64,000 bases of DNA from Plectosphaerella cucumerina (GCA_020746995.1 JAGPXD010000003.1:3472001-3536000); one strand, 5' to 3'; positions 43,701 to 56,198 are shown, counted from the stretch's first letter. A program made the numbers and translations. Notes: generated from the sequence alone by a model not told the origin.

Positions 43701-44005
43701 ACGCCGAGCATGGACTTCGCCTCAACCACACTCGTTTAGATCTACCCGTACAATCTTTCCAGCCCGCCAAAATCCCCCCATCGCGGACCAACCACCGCTG
43801 TGCGCCGCTCACACGCGACCGACCACCGACCCCCCTTCGCCCCCGGGACCCTCCCTCCGGCATCCATTCGTTTTTTACTCTCCCATTCTAATTCAGGAAC
43901 CCGCATCCTGTCGGTGCCTTGCCCGACCGCAGGACGAAGGAACGGAACCTCTTGGCGAGCACCGGCCTTGCCGTCCGCCACCCATCAAATACCCGCCTGC
44001 CCAAC
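40791..44005. other. Long divergent intergenic region
   Basis: 3.2 kb between the hydrolase promoter repeats and the 44.0-kb membrane protein. Open frames (up to 272 codons) overlap on both strands and have no protein character. Short repeats include a GACAA run at about 42,011-42,029. From roughly 43,100 the plus strand is pyrimidine-rich and probably a long leader for the 44-kb gene. It contains upstream ATGs, for example at 43,689, 43,697 and 43,709. Confidence 0.45.
42152..42176. repeat. Five GGCAT tandem repeats
   Basis: Five perfect GGCAT pentamers followed by a partial copy, in the intergenic region. No function is suggested by context. Confidence 0.9.
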
Positions 44006-45756
44006 ATGACTAAACCGCCGCGCGGGCCTTCACTCGCTCAGGCCCGCGACCTTATGAGCAACAAACACTCTCATTTCCATCAGCATCGCAACCGCAGCCC
44101 CAACCCAGGAGATCAGCAGCACCAGAAACATCAACACCAGCATCGTCACCCCGAGACCGAGCCCGAGAACCAGCACCAAGAGCGCCAGGTTCCCGGTGCA
44201 GAGGACGTCCCCGGCATCGTGGATTCACCACACATCACCCGCGTCATCCAGACCATCTCCATCGTCCAGATCATCGACGGCGCTGGAAACCCCGTCGAGG
44301 TCCAGACGCACTTTGCCGAGCCCGCCACCTTCGTCGTCGACGCAGACTCGGGCGTCACCCTCTCGGCACCCAGCCTCGGCGCCGCCGGTGTGGCTCCCAC
44401 CTCGGAGCCCGATACGGGCAGCATTCCATCTTATGATGCCGAGACAGTCTCCCCCTCCCCGGCCCCGGCCCCGACGCCGGAGTACTCGAATATCCCCGGT
44501 GACATCGCCGAGTCGACTTCCCTCCTCCCGGTGCCTGAATCCTCCGAACTACCTGTCCAGAGTCTAGACGACATCTCGACGTCCGCTCCCTACGTTCCCC
44601 CCGCCGCCGCTGAGCCGTCAACCTACCCGACCATCAGCGCGGCCCTGAACTCGACCCTGCCGAGTTGTGAGTCGCGACCCGTGTCTCAGACACACACACA
44701 CACCTGCTTCCGCCCGCCAGGGGACCTGCCACTGACTCAGATCCAGCGTTCCACTCCCCACCCAACAACAGCTCTTCGGTCCGCCTCTTCGCGGTGCCAG
44801 AATCTTCATCCTCTGCCGCCGCCACGACGACGACGACTTCTTATTCTTCCATCTCGAACCGCCGTTCGAGCAGTCTCTTCACGACGACGACGACCTTCTT
44901 CTCCAGCTCCACCACCGCATCGAGCGCAGAGAGCACCATCCAGCCCTCTGCCGTTGTCGGTGACGCTGGCGGCGGTAACGGCCAGGGCGACTCAGCCGCT
45001 GCGCCCACGGCGGCCTCTGAGAACGCCAACGACGACTCGACCCCCGAGACCGGTGTCATCGTCGGCAGCGTCTTCGGCAGCATCGCCGGCCTCGCCCTCG
45101 TTGCGGTACTGGTGCTTCTCGCTCTGCGGTGGAAGAAGCGCAACGGCGGTCGCATCGCCCTCGGCGAGGACACAAGCCGCGGCACGCGCGCCCTCCCTGC
45201 CGCCGGCGCTCCCGACGACGCAGCCAACGCCGGCATGACCCAGCGATCCATGCCCTGGGGCGCCGGTGCCCTGGCCGGCATCGCAGCGAAGCGCGCGTCG
45301 AGGAACGCTCCCCCGCCCCCACCATCCCCTCCCGCTGAGTCCGGCGAGCGCGGCTTCTACCGCGTCTCCGGCAGGAAGCTCCCGTCCGTCCTGGCTTCGG
45401 GCGGCGACGGCTACACGGACCCCAGCGAGAACCCCTTCGGTAACCAGAACCGCTCGAGCGCCATGAGCGGCGATTCGGTGCTGTACCGCGACTCGCAGGG
45501 CTTCTTTGACGAGCCGGTCCCCAACGACGCTCTCGGTCGGCTGGCCGTGGGTTCGCCGATGCGGCCCGTCAGCGGGGTGCCGATTATGCGTTCGGGCCCG
45601 GCCAAGACACCCGTCACGGAGTCGAACCCGTTCGCCGACCCGGCGCCGCCCGCGCTTCAGCCGCCCCCGCCGTCCCGGGACGCCATCGGACGGTCACTCG
45701 GGTCTCAGGATGGGTCCCGGGGGTCGGGGTCCAGGTTCACCGAGGAGATCCGGTAA
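44006..45756 (+). CDS. Single-pass membrane protein with Ser/Thr-rich stalk and His-rich N-terminus
   Basis: Exons 44006-44666 and 44741-45756 encode 558 residues. I do not recognise a named family. The first 60 residues are polar and His/Gln-rich (HSHFHQHRNRSP and QQHQKHQHQHRHPETEP). No signal peptide is visible from this start. A Ser/Thr/Pro-rich stalk follows, then one membrane segment near residues 325-350 (GVIVGSVFGSIAGLALVAVL, then LRWKKR). The C-terminal 200 residues are cytoplasmic-like with NPF/NPFADP-type motifs and Pro runs. The architecture resembles fungal Mid2/Wsc-type sensors, which normally carry a signal peptide. The acceptor at 44740 lies very close to the CTGAC branch-like site, so the junction is less certain, but it is the one that restores frame. 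Confidence 0.75.
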
Positions 45757-48556
45757 AAACCCGGATGTCTTCGGCCCCTGGGCCTTATCATCCCTTCTTT
45801 CGAGCACATCAGTTGCTTTGCGTGGCATATAGCGAGCGTGTTGTGCCGCAATGTACATGACAGACAACAACATCAATAACCACCCGGCAACCCCCCACCC
45901 TTTTACCCTTGACCGGGTCCCCCTATTATACCCTTACCTTCTCAGCCATCGACTATGTTTATTCTTCCCTTCTTCTGTTTCTACTTCACGTACGATGGAT
46001 TAGTGTCTATTATTTTACCTCGGCCAGTCCCGGCTCCGGGGGCCAGCGCCCTCGTGCGTTCTTTTGGTCGGCCCGGGCCGTGGTGCTGCCTCTTTTTGTT
46101 ATTATTTCCGTCACGAGTGCATATGGGGCGGCGTTTGTCCAGTTTTGGACCTAAACATGGCATGTTGGAAGCCTGGAAAGAGGAGGAGAGAGATCGAGGG
46201 GGTTCACACGTGAAGTGTGACCGGAAGGAGAGGGGCAGAGAGGACGCGTGGATTTGGACAGGGGAGGGTGATGGGCTGCTTCATCTTCAGGCGGCCGTAG
46301 CCTTTGTTTTCCATGACACGAATCGATGAGAGCCCCGTGTGACAGGGCCATGTGCAAGATGAGCTGCGATCCGAGGTTCCCGGGCATGTTGAGTGGTGAT
46401 GAAGCGCATAAGGCTGACCCCGCGTAATCGTGCGCTCGAGGGCCGAGGGGTCGAAGGGGGTTGGGGGTCATACCAGGCCAGGCCGTCCTTGGTTCCTCGA
46501 GTCGCTGACCCCTGGGCAGCATGTGAGGTCGTCCGCACCCTTGCCGGCTGCCTCTCGGACGGCGGACGGGAAGCCGGACCCGAACGAGTCCAGGAGGTCT
46601 GGTACACGGGAGAAGAACGTGTGCGTGTGTGTTCGAGAAGGAGGTCGATTTCGAGACGGCGATGAAACGAAGGTGCAGCTGGTCGTTGGGCGCGGGAGGA
46701 TAGGCCGCGCAGCGCTGCGCTTGGACGAAGGGGCTCGGGGTGCGTGGGGATTCGTCAGCATTCGGCGACGGGGTGCCACGGGAGAGCCCCTGGATCTGTT
46801 CTCTTTCGTCTCATCTGTCAGGCCAGGGGGGGAGGTTGAAACGGCCTTCGTTTTTTTCTTCTGGTATGTCTTGTGTGTGGCAGCGGGCGACAGCTCGGGA
46901 GGACGCTTGTCGTTGAGATTGGCAGAGGGGATCAGCCGGGGGTTAGGTATGCGAAGTATTGGCACGACAATTGAGTTCTATCAAATGCTTTTGATATGTC
47001 CTGAGTGCTTCGAAGGTTGTCCTCGCCCGGGCCCCGGGTCTGTCGGCGACCGATCGCAACGGCACTCGAGCGCGAGTCAGGAGGGGTGCAAACTTTGGGG
47101 ATGCAGCGGGGGGGAACAGGGCGATCAGGCCCCCTCCCGTCGTGCCATACCACAAGGTGAGGTTCCGGGAGCCGGGCCCCGCCGTGAAGGGTTCACCGCC
47201 CGGCCGAGACCGGGCCTTTTTAGGTGTCGAGCTACGAGCTAGGCGAGGGGGTTCAAGTGGGGGAGGCGAAAGGTGATTTCAAATCCCCGGTGAAGCAACA
47301 AGCTCTCCTTTCCCTCGGGGCGCTATCCGAAGAGAGGACAGACGGAAGAGGAATAGTTATTTACTGGACCGCTTAGACTTATTTTCAAGTCGGACTTTTT
47401 TAAGTGAAGAAGCTCTGGCCTTTTGCGGCGATTCAGACTCGGAGAGAATGGTCTGAGGCACGCGGTATGCGTACGAGTCTGCGTCGCGCTGGCGTTCTTG
47501 GCGAACGCGGCCTGTCTTTCTGCCTGCCGCGCGCTGCGCATGCCTCAGCTTGCATTGATTTCCCCGTCATCCTGCAGCAAGGCAGTGAGAAAAGATGCTG
47601 CTTCTGGCGCATTGTCAAGCACCCAAGGAGGCTCCTCGATATGCCGAGTCCAGTCGCCGAAGGGCCCGACTCCGAGGGATTGGAAGGGGTGAGGTCGGGT
47701 CAGCTGGAAAGGTGACGGGAGGTGAGGTGACAGTGAGGCAGTGCTGGGCTCTAGCGCAACCAGCTTTCTACCCGCGGCCGTTTTAGCTGGCTCAGAGCGC
47801 CCAATGACGCCAAGACAACCCCCCCTTCAGACCGAGGGGGCCCCCCAGTCTGACCCCTTCCCGCACCGGCTGCCCGCGATCCAGCGCAATGCCCGCACGC
47901 ACGCCCGATACTTCGCCGTCGTCATCCCATGCCTTCGCGTTTTGCTCGCTTGTGGTTGCCCCCCCCCCTCCTCCCCTCCATGTCCCCCCTCCCACCCGAC
48001 GCTTCCGCCCGTCGACAAGGGCCCTGGACCATCTTTCCCATCAATTCCCTTGTCGCCCTTTAATCGACCTCGTGGCACGACGACGACATCTCGCCTCTTC
48101 CCGTCTCCTTGACATCCAACGACGCCTCAAACAGACAGACGAACATATCTCGGGAGAGAGAACTGAGCCGCCTGACCTGACATCGGACTACCGCTCCGCT
48201 CCGCACCACCCCCAAACCTACCTAGCCCAGCGCTCCCTGTGAACCTTACGACCCTTTCTGACAGCTCGTCCCGGCCTCGCCTCAGCAAGAGAGTGAACGA
48301 GAAAGAAGAACAATCATCGTGCTCCTGCCGCCGCATCCGTCGTCGACGACAACCCATCTCCGCGACCCTGGCCGTGTGACCTGCCCAATGCTACAGCAGT
48401 CTCTCGTGCCACCCGAACCCCGCCAGCCTTAAAGAGAAGAGCACGCCTCTGCTTCCCCCTACTGGCGCCCGCCCCCCAGACTCAACCTCCGACAACCTCT
48501 CCTCCGCCCAACACCGAACTATCGTGTCGACTCCCGACACCCACCACACGCCAGCC
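45757..48556. other. Intergenic: 3' UTR, unknown middle, long leader of the Zn2Cys6 gene
   Basis: 2.8 kb. The first 300 bp are AT-rich and fit a 3' UTR. The middle (46.2-47.7 kb) has overlapping frames on both strands without protein character and one GC hairpin with a T run. From about 47,800 the plus strand is strongly pyrimidine-rich and probably the leader of the regulator gene. Confidence 0.45.
47198..47221 (+). other. GC hairpin followed by a T5 run
   Basis: GCCCGG (47,198-47,203) can pair with CCGGGC (47,210-47,215) around a six-base loop, followed by C and TTTTT. It looks like a bacterial terminator or the 3' end of a Pol III transcript. No promoter boxes are clear. Confidence 0.3.
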
Positions 48557-51384
48557 ATGGATCGCATGGGCTTCCAGATGCCGCACATGGTGAACCCACC
48601 GCCCATGATGAACCCGCCGCCCCAGATCTTCGGCGGCTACGCCCCGGACGGCATGCAGATGCAGCACCTGCCGCCGGAGCTGGCCGCCCAGATGTTCGGA
48701 GACCCCGCCACCCTGCTCGACGACACCAATGAGGCCAAGAGGAGGAGGATAGCAAGGGTGAGTTCTGGTACTGTTCCTCGTTGTGATAAGTGCCACGGCT
48801 GACGATGCTGTAGGCCTGCGACATGTGCAGGAAGAAGAAGATCAAGTGCGACGGAAGGCTACCTGCTTGCAGCCACTGCACGAACTACAAGACCGAGTGT
48901 CACTTTTCCGCGCCGGAGAAGAAGCGCACGCCGCCAAAGGGGTATGTCTGATATCATCCCGATTGTGCCTGGTTGTCTGACGAGGATGTAGCGCGAAATA
49001 CGTCGAGGGCCTCGAGAACCGCCTCGGACGAATGGAGAACGTGCTGCGGCTGTCGGGCCTGCTCGACGATGACGATAACGGCGAGCTCGACCTCGGCAGC
49101 TTGGAGAAGAAGCTCCAGGAGAGACAGCAGTCCCGGCAGGCGTCGCTGGCGGCCGTGTCGAGCCCCTCATCGCCATCCATCCCCGCCGCCCCCGCGCAGG
49201 AGATGTCCTCGACGCCGCAGAGCTCCCTGACATCGCCGGAGCCCATGAGGGACAGCAAGGACGGCTCCGAGAGGCGCGGGTCCGCCCCACCCGAGGACCA
49301 GGACAAGCCCGAGGAGGTCGAGGAGCTGTCCGAGATGATGTGCTCGCTCGTCACCAACAACCAGGGCGAGACACGCTACATCGGCTCCTCATCGGGCTTC
49401 TCCATCTTCTCGCCAAAGGGCATCCAATGGGTCAACGAGAAGACGGGCGACGACTCGTTCCAGCGCATGATCACAGACGTATCCATCGACGACCACAAGT
49501 GGACAAACTGGAAGCCCGAGATCTTTGGCGACCTCTTCCGCCGTCCCATCTTCGTGCCGCTGCCTCCCAAGCAGGAGGCCCTCTCGTTGCTGAGGGACTA
49601 CTTTGAGAACTTCAACTGCATGTTCCCGCTCTTCCACCAGCCCACTTTCATGCACCTCGTCGAACGCCAGTACTCGAACGATCCCTACCAGGGTTCCGGC
49701 TGGTGGGCCAGTCTCAACTGCGCCCTGGCCTTTGCTTACCGTCTGCGCGTCATGAGCAACCTCGTTGGCAAGGAAGAGGACGAGAAGGCCTGGGCGCATC
49801 TGAAAAACGCCATGGCATGCTTCTCCGAGCTCACCATGCGCAACACGGACCTGCTCAGTGTCCAGGCCCTCCTGGCCATGGCCCTCTTCCTTCAGGGAAC
49901 GCCGAACCCCCAGCCAACCATCCTTTTTGTGGCCGCCGCCATCCGCCTCTCGCACACCATCGGCCTGCACAAGAAGGGTACCGGCTTCCACCTCAACCCC
50001 ATCGAGATCGAGCAGCGCAAGCGTGTCTTCTGGATCGCCTACATGCTGGACAAGGACTTTTCCCTGCGCGCCGGACGCCCGCCCGCCCAGGACGATGACG
50101 ACATGAACGTCGAGCTGCCCGATGCCGACCCCGAGGACAACATTGGCAATATCCCGCTGGGCGACGGCAAGGGCAAGATGAACCTGTTCCGCGTCATGTG
50201 CGAGTTTGCCCAGATTGAAGGCAAGGTCTACAGCCGCTTGTACTCGACAAAGGCACTGAAGCAGTCCCCTGGTGAGCTGCTCAACACCATCGGCGAGCTC
50301 GACAAGGAACTTGAGGAGTGGAAGGACCGCATTCCTATCGACTTCCGCCCCGAGCACGAGATCAAGGCCTCACACACTCCGCTCATCCTGCACGTCATCA
50401 TGCTGCACTTGACCTACTACAATTGCCTGACGACGATGCATCGCATGTCGGTGCACCACGGCTACTGGACGAGCCGCCTGTCCAACTACGCCATCCAGGG
50501 ACTCAACACGAAGCCGCTGAACCCGCGCATCTTCTCGTCCGCGGCCCTGTGCACCGCTGCCGCTCGTGCCTCCATCTCCCTGCTGCGGTTCTGCCCACAG
50601 GGCGACATTTCGGTCGTGTGGTATGTTTCCTCTGTCCCAACTGCTTATGCCCCCTTTGCTAACTCCTCCTAGGCTGGTCCTGTACTTCCCTGTATCGGCC
50701 CTGATGACGCTATTCAGTCACATCCTGCAGAACCCGCTTGACTCGCGCGCGAGATCAGACGCCAAACTGATGAACGTCGTCGTCACGTACCTCTCGATGC
50801 TCGGCCAGGACGCCGAGACGGGCGGTATTCACCGTATGCTGGGCGTGTGCGCTGAGTTCGAGCGGGTGGCGCGGTCGGTGATTGAGAAAGCCGAGAAAGA
50901 GCAGTCGTCCAAGAGGAAGCGCAAGGCCGACAGCTCCAAATCGATCAACGTGCCGGACCCGCTGTCGGAGACGCCGCGGCCTAACGCTACGACGCCGACG
51001 GGCACAGGGCAGAATGGTGTCAACGACGGCCACCTATCGCCCAAGTTCAACGGCGAGGCCAACCGCCAGCGGAACCAGTACGGTCACATGGATGCCGCCG
51101 TCAGGGACACGTCGCCGGCGGTGCAGTCGGTCAACTCGATGGGATGGCCGCAGGACTTCCGGACGCCCAACCAGCAGGACTACAACGCGTACGGCGACTT
51201 CAACGGCTTCGGCGGGCCCGAGGGCCTGGCGTCGCCGCCCAACATGATGGGCGGGTTCCAGCAGCCTTTGCTGCCGCAGGACTTGTTCGCGCTGCCCATG
51301 ACGCTGGACTGGGACTGGGCGGAAATGAGCGGCGGCGCGTACCCGACGGTCGAGAACGGCAATGTCGGCGACATGCAGAGGTAG
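48557..51384 (+). CDS. Zn2Cys6 transcription factor with fungal-specific regulatory domain
   Basis: Nuclear DNA-binding regulator of 889 residues. Exons are 48557-48757, 48814-48941, 48992-50620 and 50673-51384. Exon 2 encodes almost exactly the zinc cluster: Cys69, 72, 79, 86, 89 and 96 in C-x2-C-x6-C-x6-C-x2-C-x6-C spacing. A basic linker KKRTPPKGAKYVEGLENRLG leads to a short coil. The middle homology domain begins near residue 305 (LLRDYFENFNCMFPLFHQPT) and includes AIRLSHTIGLHKKG and RKRVFWIAYMLDKDFSLRAG. The first 60 residues are Met/Pro-rich, and the C-terminus is Gly/Asn/Gln-rich with WDWAEMSGG, a possible activation region. I cannot name the ortholog or target pathway. Confidence 0.93.
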
Positions 51385-52051
51385 AGAGGGGCGGAATGTT
51401 GGATATCACGAAAGCTTTCTAGATATGAGATCGTTGGGGGGGGCCTCGGATTTATGACGACTACAAATGCATATGGGATGGGAGTTTTGCGCGGACCACC
51501 CCACGGTGCCCTCCGGAAGCGCAAAGGCTTGATCGAGGGATTAGAGACCGGGAACGGGGATTGTACCATTTCATAATACTTGGATTTTTCTCTCTGACAC
51601 AGGCCAATTGCCCGGCATTTGTGTTTAATCGCGCGCACGCAATGGCCGCGTCGCCTGGTGGTGCCTATGCCGTGCCGAGGTGATGCGTGGAAGGGGTTCG
51701 AACCCGGCCGCACGTGATCACGTGACTCAATGCATGACTAACTCCGAGCTCCGGGGTAGCTCCGGATCAAATGATCATCACCAGCAAGAGATTTGCCCTG
51801 CCTCCTCTGAAAGTTCCTAGCATCCCACGCCACATCACCATTCCACCCTCACGACGACCGCACCGACCACAGCGGTGGGTGTGAACGCTCCCCGATACAT
51901 TTCACACACCGATTGATTCGAAGCATCGGGTAAAAAAGCAACCGCCTCTGGATCGAACGACCGCCAACCCCAGCCACCTCGACTCCGGTCGTTCCGCGTC
52001 CCTCCCCATACATCACCATCCCTCCCACATCACTCACCCTCTACCCCGACA
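51385..52051. other. Intergenic: regulator 3' UTR and m-AAA protease promoter
   Basis: 667 bp between tandem genes. It contains a G-rich run near 51,437 and a strong palindromic E-box/AP-1-like site. No gene is seen. Confidence 0.55.
51711..51729. promoter_or_regulatory. Palindromic E-box pair overlapping a TGACTCA site
   Basis: CACGTGATCACGTG (51,711-51,724) is a perfect 14-bp palindrome made of two CACGTG E-boxes. The second runs into TGACTCA (51,723-51,729), the consensus Gcn4/AP-1 heptamer. The site is 323-341 bp upstream of the m-AAA protease ATG. Confidence 0.6.
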
Positions 52052-54951
52052 ATGGCGGCGCTCCTCCGTCAACCGGCGCAGCTGGCGCGGCTGGCACGGC
52101 AATCGCAGCAGACGGCGCTGTGCAGAGGACTCCTCGCCCAGACGAGAGTGGCGCGACTGGCACCCTCGGCCACCCGGTTAGCCGTCGTGCCTCGCGGCGC
52201 ATCCGCCCCGGCATCCCCCAGATTCTACTCGACAACACCCCCGAGTAACGACAAGCCGCCCACCCCGCCAAAGAAGGCAACGCCGCCTCCTCCCCCCGAG
52301 CCCAAGGCCCCCACCCCCTACGAGGAGTATCTGGCCAAGATCGAGCGCGCCCGGAAAGACTACCCGCTCCCCGAGGGGTGGGTGTACCTGAACGAGCAGG
52401 ACTTTGTCAAGCTCACCGAGTACTTTGAGAACCAGCCCGTGCTGCCGAAGCCGAATTCCGAGTTTGGACTGTACATCCGCGTCCTGGGCGCGCCTCCGGA
52501 GATGAAGGAGCTGGTGCGCGAAGGGAGCTCGCTGAGCTTCAGCGCCATTGCGAAGCTGTGGCGCGTGCTGAGCATCCTGACGCCGCGGATGGCCAAGTTC
52601 GAGGCCGAGGGCGACTGGGCACGGTACGGGCTGTCAGCTGAGGAGGCTGAGAAGTTCGCCAAGAACCACCAGGAGGGCGAGGACGCCACGGTCAAGGCTA
52701 CTGGCGAGGAGGGCTCCGGTGCTGGCAAGAAGGATGTGGAGTCGACACAGGCGAAGAAGCAGGAGGAGTCGGAGAAGGTCAAGGACGACAAGGAGCCGGC
52801 CAAGGACAACAAGGAGAAGGCCGGGCAGGCGGGCGGCAGCGGCGGAGGCGGCAAGTCGGGCGCAGGCGGCAAGAAGGACGGCCAGGAGCAGGGTGGCCCC
52901 AACAACGGCAAGTGGTTCCTGGGCCGGTTCGGCACGGGCGACCTGGTCCTCATGGGTCTGCTCTGGCTGATCGTCGTGCCCTTCTTCGAGGGCTCGGTCA
53001 TGGGCAACTCCCGCGAGGTGTCGTGGCAGGAGGTCCACAAGAACTTCCTCAGCAAGGGCCTCATCAAGAAGCTGACGGTGCTGTCGACGGGCAAGGTGCG
53101 CGTGGAGCTCAACCAGGCGGTCAACCTCGACGGCCTGGACCCCAGCACGCAGTACTTCTTCTCCATCGGCTCGGTCGAGACGTTTGAGAAGCAGCTCGCT
53201 GACGCGCAGACGGCGCTGGGCATCCCGAGCACCGAGTTCATCCCGGTGACGTACGCGTCCGAGGGCGGTGCGTGGAACCTGGCGCTTGCCTTTGGCCCGA
53301 CGCTGCTGCTCGTGGGTCTCATCTACTTCACGACGCGCAGCATGGGCGGCCGCGGCGGCAACCAGATGTTTGGCTTTGGCAAGAGCAAGGCCAAGATGTT
53401 CAACCACGAGTCAGCCGTCAAGGTCAAGTTCGCCGATGTCGCAGGCATGGACGAGGCAAAGGCCGAGATTATGGAGTTTGTCAGCTTCCTCAAGACGCCC
53501 GAGCGCTTCGAGCGCCTGGGAGCCAAGATCCCGCGCGGCGCCATCCTGTCAGGTCCCCCCGGCACGGGTAAGACGCTGCTCGCCAAGGCGACGGCGGGCG
53601 AGTCGGGCGTGCCCTTCTTCAGCGTCAGCGGCTCCGAGTTTGTGGAGATGTTCGTGGGCGTGGGCTCGTCGCGCGTGCGCGACCTGTTTGCGTCGGCGCG
53701 CAAGAACGCCCCGTGCATCGTCTTTATCGATGAGATTGACGCCATAGGCCGCGCGCGTCACGAGGGCAACAGGCCCGGCGGAAACGACGAGCGCGAGGCC
53801 ACGCTTAACCAGATCCTGACGGAGATGGACGGCTTCAACACGTCGGAGCAGGTGGTGGTGCTGGCGGGCACGAACAGGGCGGATATTCTCGACCAGGCCC
53901 TGACGCGGCCGGGACGTTTCGATCGTCACATCTACATCGACCGTCCCACGACAAAGGGACGCCAGGATATCTTCAAGGTGCACCTGAAGAAGATTGTCAC
54001 CAAGGAGGAGCTGGAGCATCTGGTTGGACGCCTGTCGACGCTGACGCCGGGCTTCTCGGGTGCCGATATTGCCAACGTGGTGAACGAGGCTGCCCTGGCT
54101 GGTGAGTCTACTGCCCCCTGACTTTGGAAAGAGTGACGACAACTAACAATTGTGTAGCCGCCCGTGTCAACGCCGAGTCTGTTGCGCTTATCCACTTTGA
54201 GCAGGCGATCGAGCGTGTCATCGGCGGTCTCGAGCGCAAGTCCCTGGTGCTGCGGCCGCAGGAGAAGCGCACCGTCGCCTACCACGAGGCGGGCCACGCC
54301 ATCTGCGGCTGGTACTTTGAGCACGCCGACCCGCTGCTCAAGGTGTCCATCATCCCCCGCGGCAAGGGCGCCCTGGGCTACGCGCAGTACCTCCCCGCGG
54401 GCGACGCGTACCTGATGAACGTGCAGCAGCTGATGGACCGCATGGCCATGACGCTGGGCGGACGCATCTCGGAGGAGCTTCACTTCCCGACGGTGACGAC
54501 GGGCGCGAGCGACGATTTCAGGAAGGTGACGCAGATGGCGCGGCGCATGGTGACGGAGTGGGGCATGTCTGAGCGCGTGGGGCCGATGCACTACAGCGAG
54601 GACGGCAACCAGCTGCAGAAGCCCTTCTCGGAGACGACGGCGCAGGCCATCGATGCGGAAGTGCGGGCCATCGTCGACAAGGCGTACGCGCAGTGCAGGG
54701 AGCTGCTCGAGTCGAAGCGCAAGGAGATTGAGCTCGTGGCCGAGGAGCTGCTGAGCAAGGAGGTGCTGGTGCGCGACGACATGGTGCGGCTGCTGGGGCC
54801 GAGGCCTTTCGGCGACCACCAGGACTTTGAGAAGTACTTTGGCGGACAGGGGCAGAAGAGCGCGCCACCGCCGCCGCCGGCGGAGGAGGCGGGGAGCGAG
54901 CCGCCTGAGCAGCCGTCGCCTGCGTTCAAGGCGTGGAATGGCGATCGGTAA
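52052..54951 (+). CDS. Mitochondrial m-AAA protease (Yta12/Afg3 family)
   Basis: ATP-dependent zinc metalloprotease of the inner membrane that degrades and processes matrix-side proteins. Two exons, 52052-54101 and 54158-54951, encode 947 residues, longer than the yeast paralogs. The N-terminus is Arg/Ala/Gln-rich with few acidic residues, a mitochondrial presequence, with RFYSTT near residue 57. A Lys/Glu- then Gly-rich linker precedes two membrane spans (about 293-310 and 410-428). Walker A GPPGTGKT is at about 501-508, Walker B VFIDEIDAIG near 560, and the zinc site HEAGH at 726-730. The C-terminus is Pro-rich. Yta12 versus Afg3 identity is not settled by what I can see. Confidence 0.95.
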
Positions 54952-55974
54952 GCGGAGGGGAGGGAAGCTAGGATCTCGACTCTTTTGTTGTTTGTACCCA
55001 TTGTTTTTGTCCGGGGGGAGGTATCCCCGCGTTGGACCTGGCGCAGAGAGAGACGGGCACACACACTTCTACCAACTCACCACTTCTACAACACAAAGAC
55101 CGAGGAGGGGGGGAGAGGGAAGTATTGTATTATATGTGTAAATACACTCGCATCATCTCAAGGAAGTGTTCGGCGGGTGTAAGCTTGGTGCTCTCTGTTT
55201 CCCGAATAGATGTGTCTTGCTGTGTACTCGAATTCGTAATGAATGTGCCTGCTTTCGATCACGTCTGGAGAGATGTTGAACGGAAAGGACGAGACGACCA
55301 TATTAACGGCTTGAGCTGGCAGGCAGAAGCCAGACCAGCCTGAATGGGAAGACTGAGAGACCCCGAGTGTTCGGTCCTGTCTAGCAGTGAATGGAGGGAC
55401 CGATGACAACGAAGGTCGTCGACGTGACATGTGCATGTCGTGCTGGGAATGGGTCACTGTCGCTCTGGAGTCCTGAGGTGAGGTCAGGTACCCGCTTTTC
55501 CAGTGGCTGCGGGAGACCAGATGTTCTGCCCAGGCAGATTTCGAAGGAGGGTACGTGATTGGTCCGATGCACCTGCCTGTCGTCTGTCAACCCAACTCAA
55601 TTCTTGCAGTGTCTTGCTCGTCTCCAAGTTCGATTCAACACCAGCTTCTCGGGCCTGACATGACCAGAGCATCACTTTTCGCAGAACATTATTGTGTTGA
55701 TGCATTTTTTCAGTCGCAATAACATTTCAAGCCCGTTATACATCACACTGACCTCTACCTACTCAATGTGACTTTCTTAACTCGATGACTGCGTGGCGCC
55801 TGCAACGTGCCTGCCCCGATCGCCGCTGCTCAGTCAGATCAAAGCAAACTCCGCGGCACTCTCCGGCGAGCAACACCTGACTCTCAGCCATCAACATGCA
55901 CCAGCTGTTTCGGGCCCAGGACAGTGACGACGACGAACTGCTTCCATGAGAACCGCCATCACGATTGCTGCCCC

Positions 55975-56014
55975 CTCGACGTCTCTCGACGTCCTTTGAC
56001 GTCCCTCGAAGTCC
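55975..56014. repeat. Four 10-bp repeats with CGACGTC/TGACGTC cores
   Basis: Exact 10-bp period: CTCGACGTCT, CTCGACGTCC, TTTGACGTCC, CTCGAAGTCC. The GACGTC core resembles half of a CRE/ATF site (TGACGTCA). The array lies about 190 bp upstream of the bor1 TATA box, so a regulatory array is plausible. Confidence 0.8.
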
Positions 56015-56198
56015 CATGATGACTGGAGGCCAAGTCTTGGCCTGGGGAAGTTCAACCATTGAGGCTCAACATCGGGCGCCATCTCCACAAGAAACATGCA
56101 TCGCGACCGCGCTAGCATCGGCGACGGGGATGTCCCGTGTGTGTGACAGGGGTTCCGCCCGCCAAGTTTACCGACGAGGACCCTGGCCGGGCGCGGTG

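Noticed and set aside
46430..47242. 270-codon frame between the membrane protein and the Zn2Cys6 gene
   Set aside because: Composition is Gly/Arg/Ser-rich with no domain, and it has open frames on the opposite strand.
51691..51710. GGGGTTCGAACCC resembling a tRNA T-arm
   Set aside because: No D-arm or acceptor partner fits. It is a palindromic stretch next to the E-box site.
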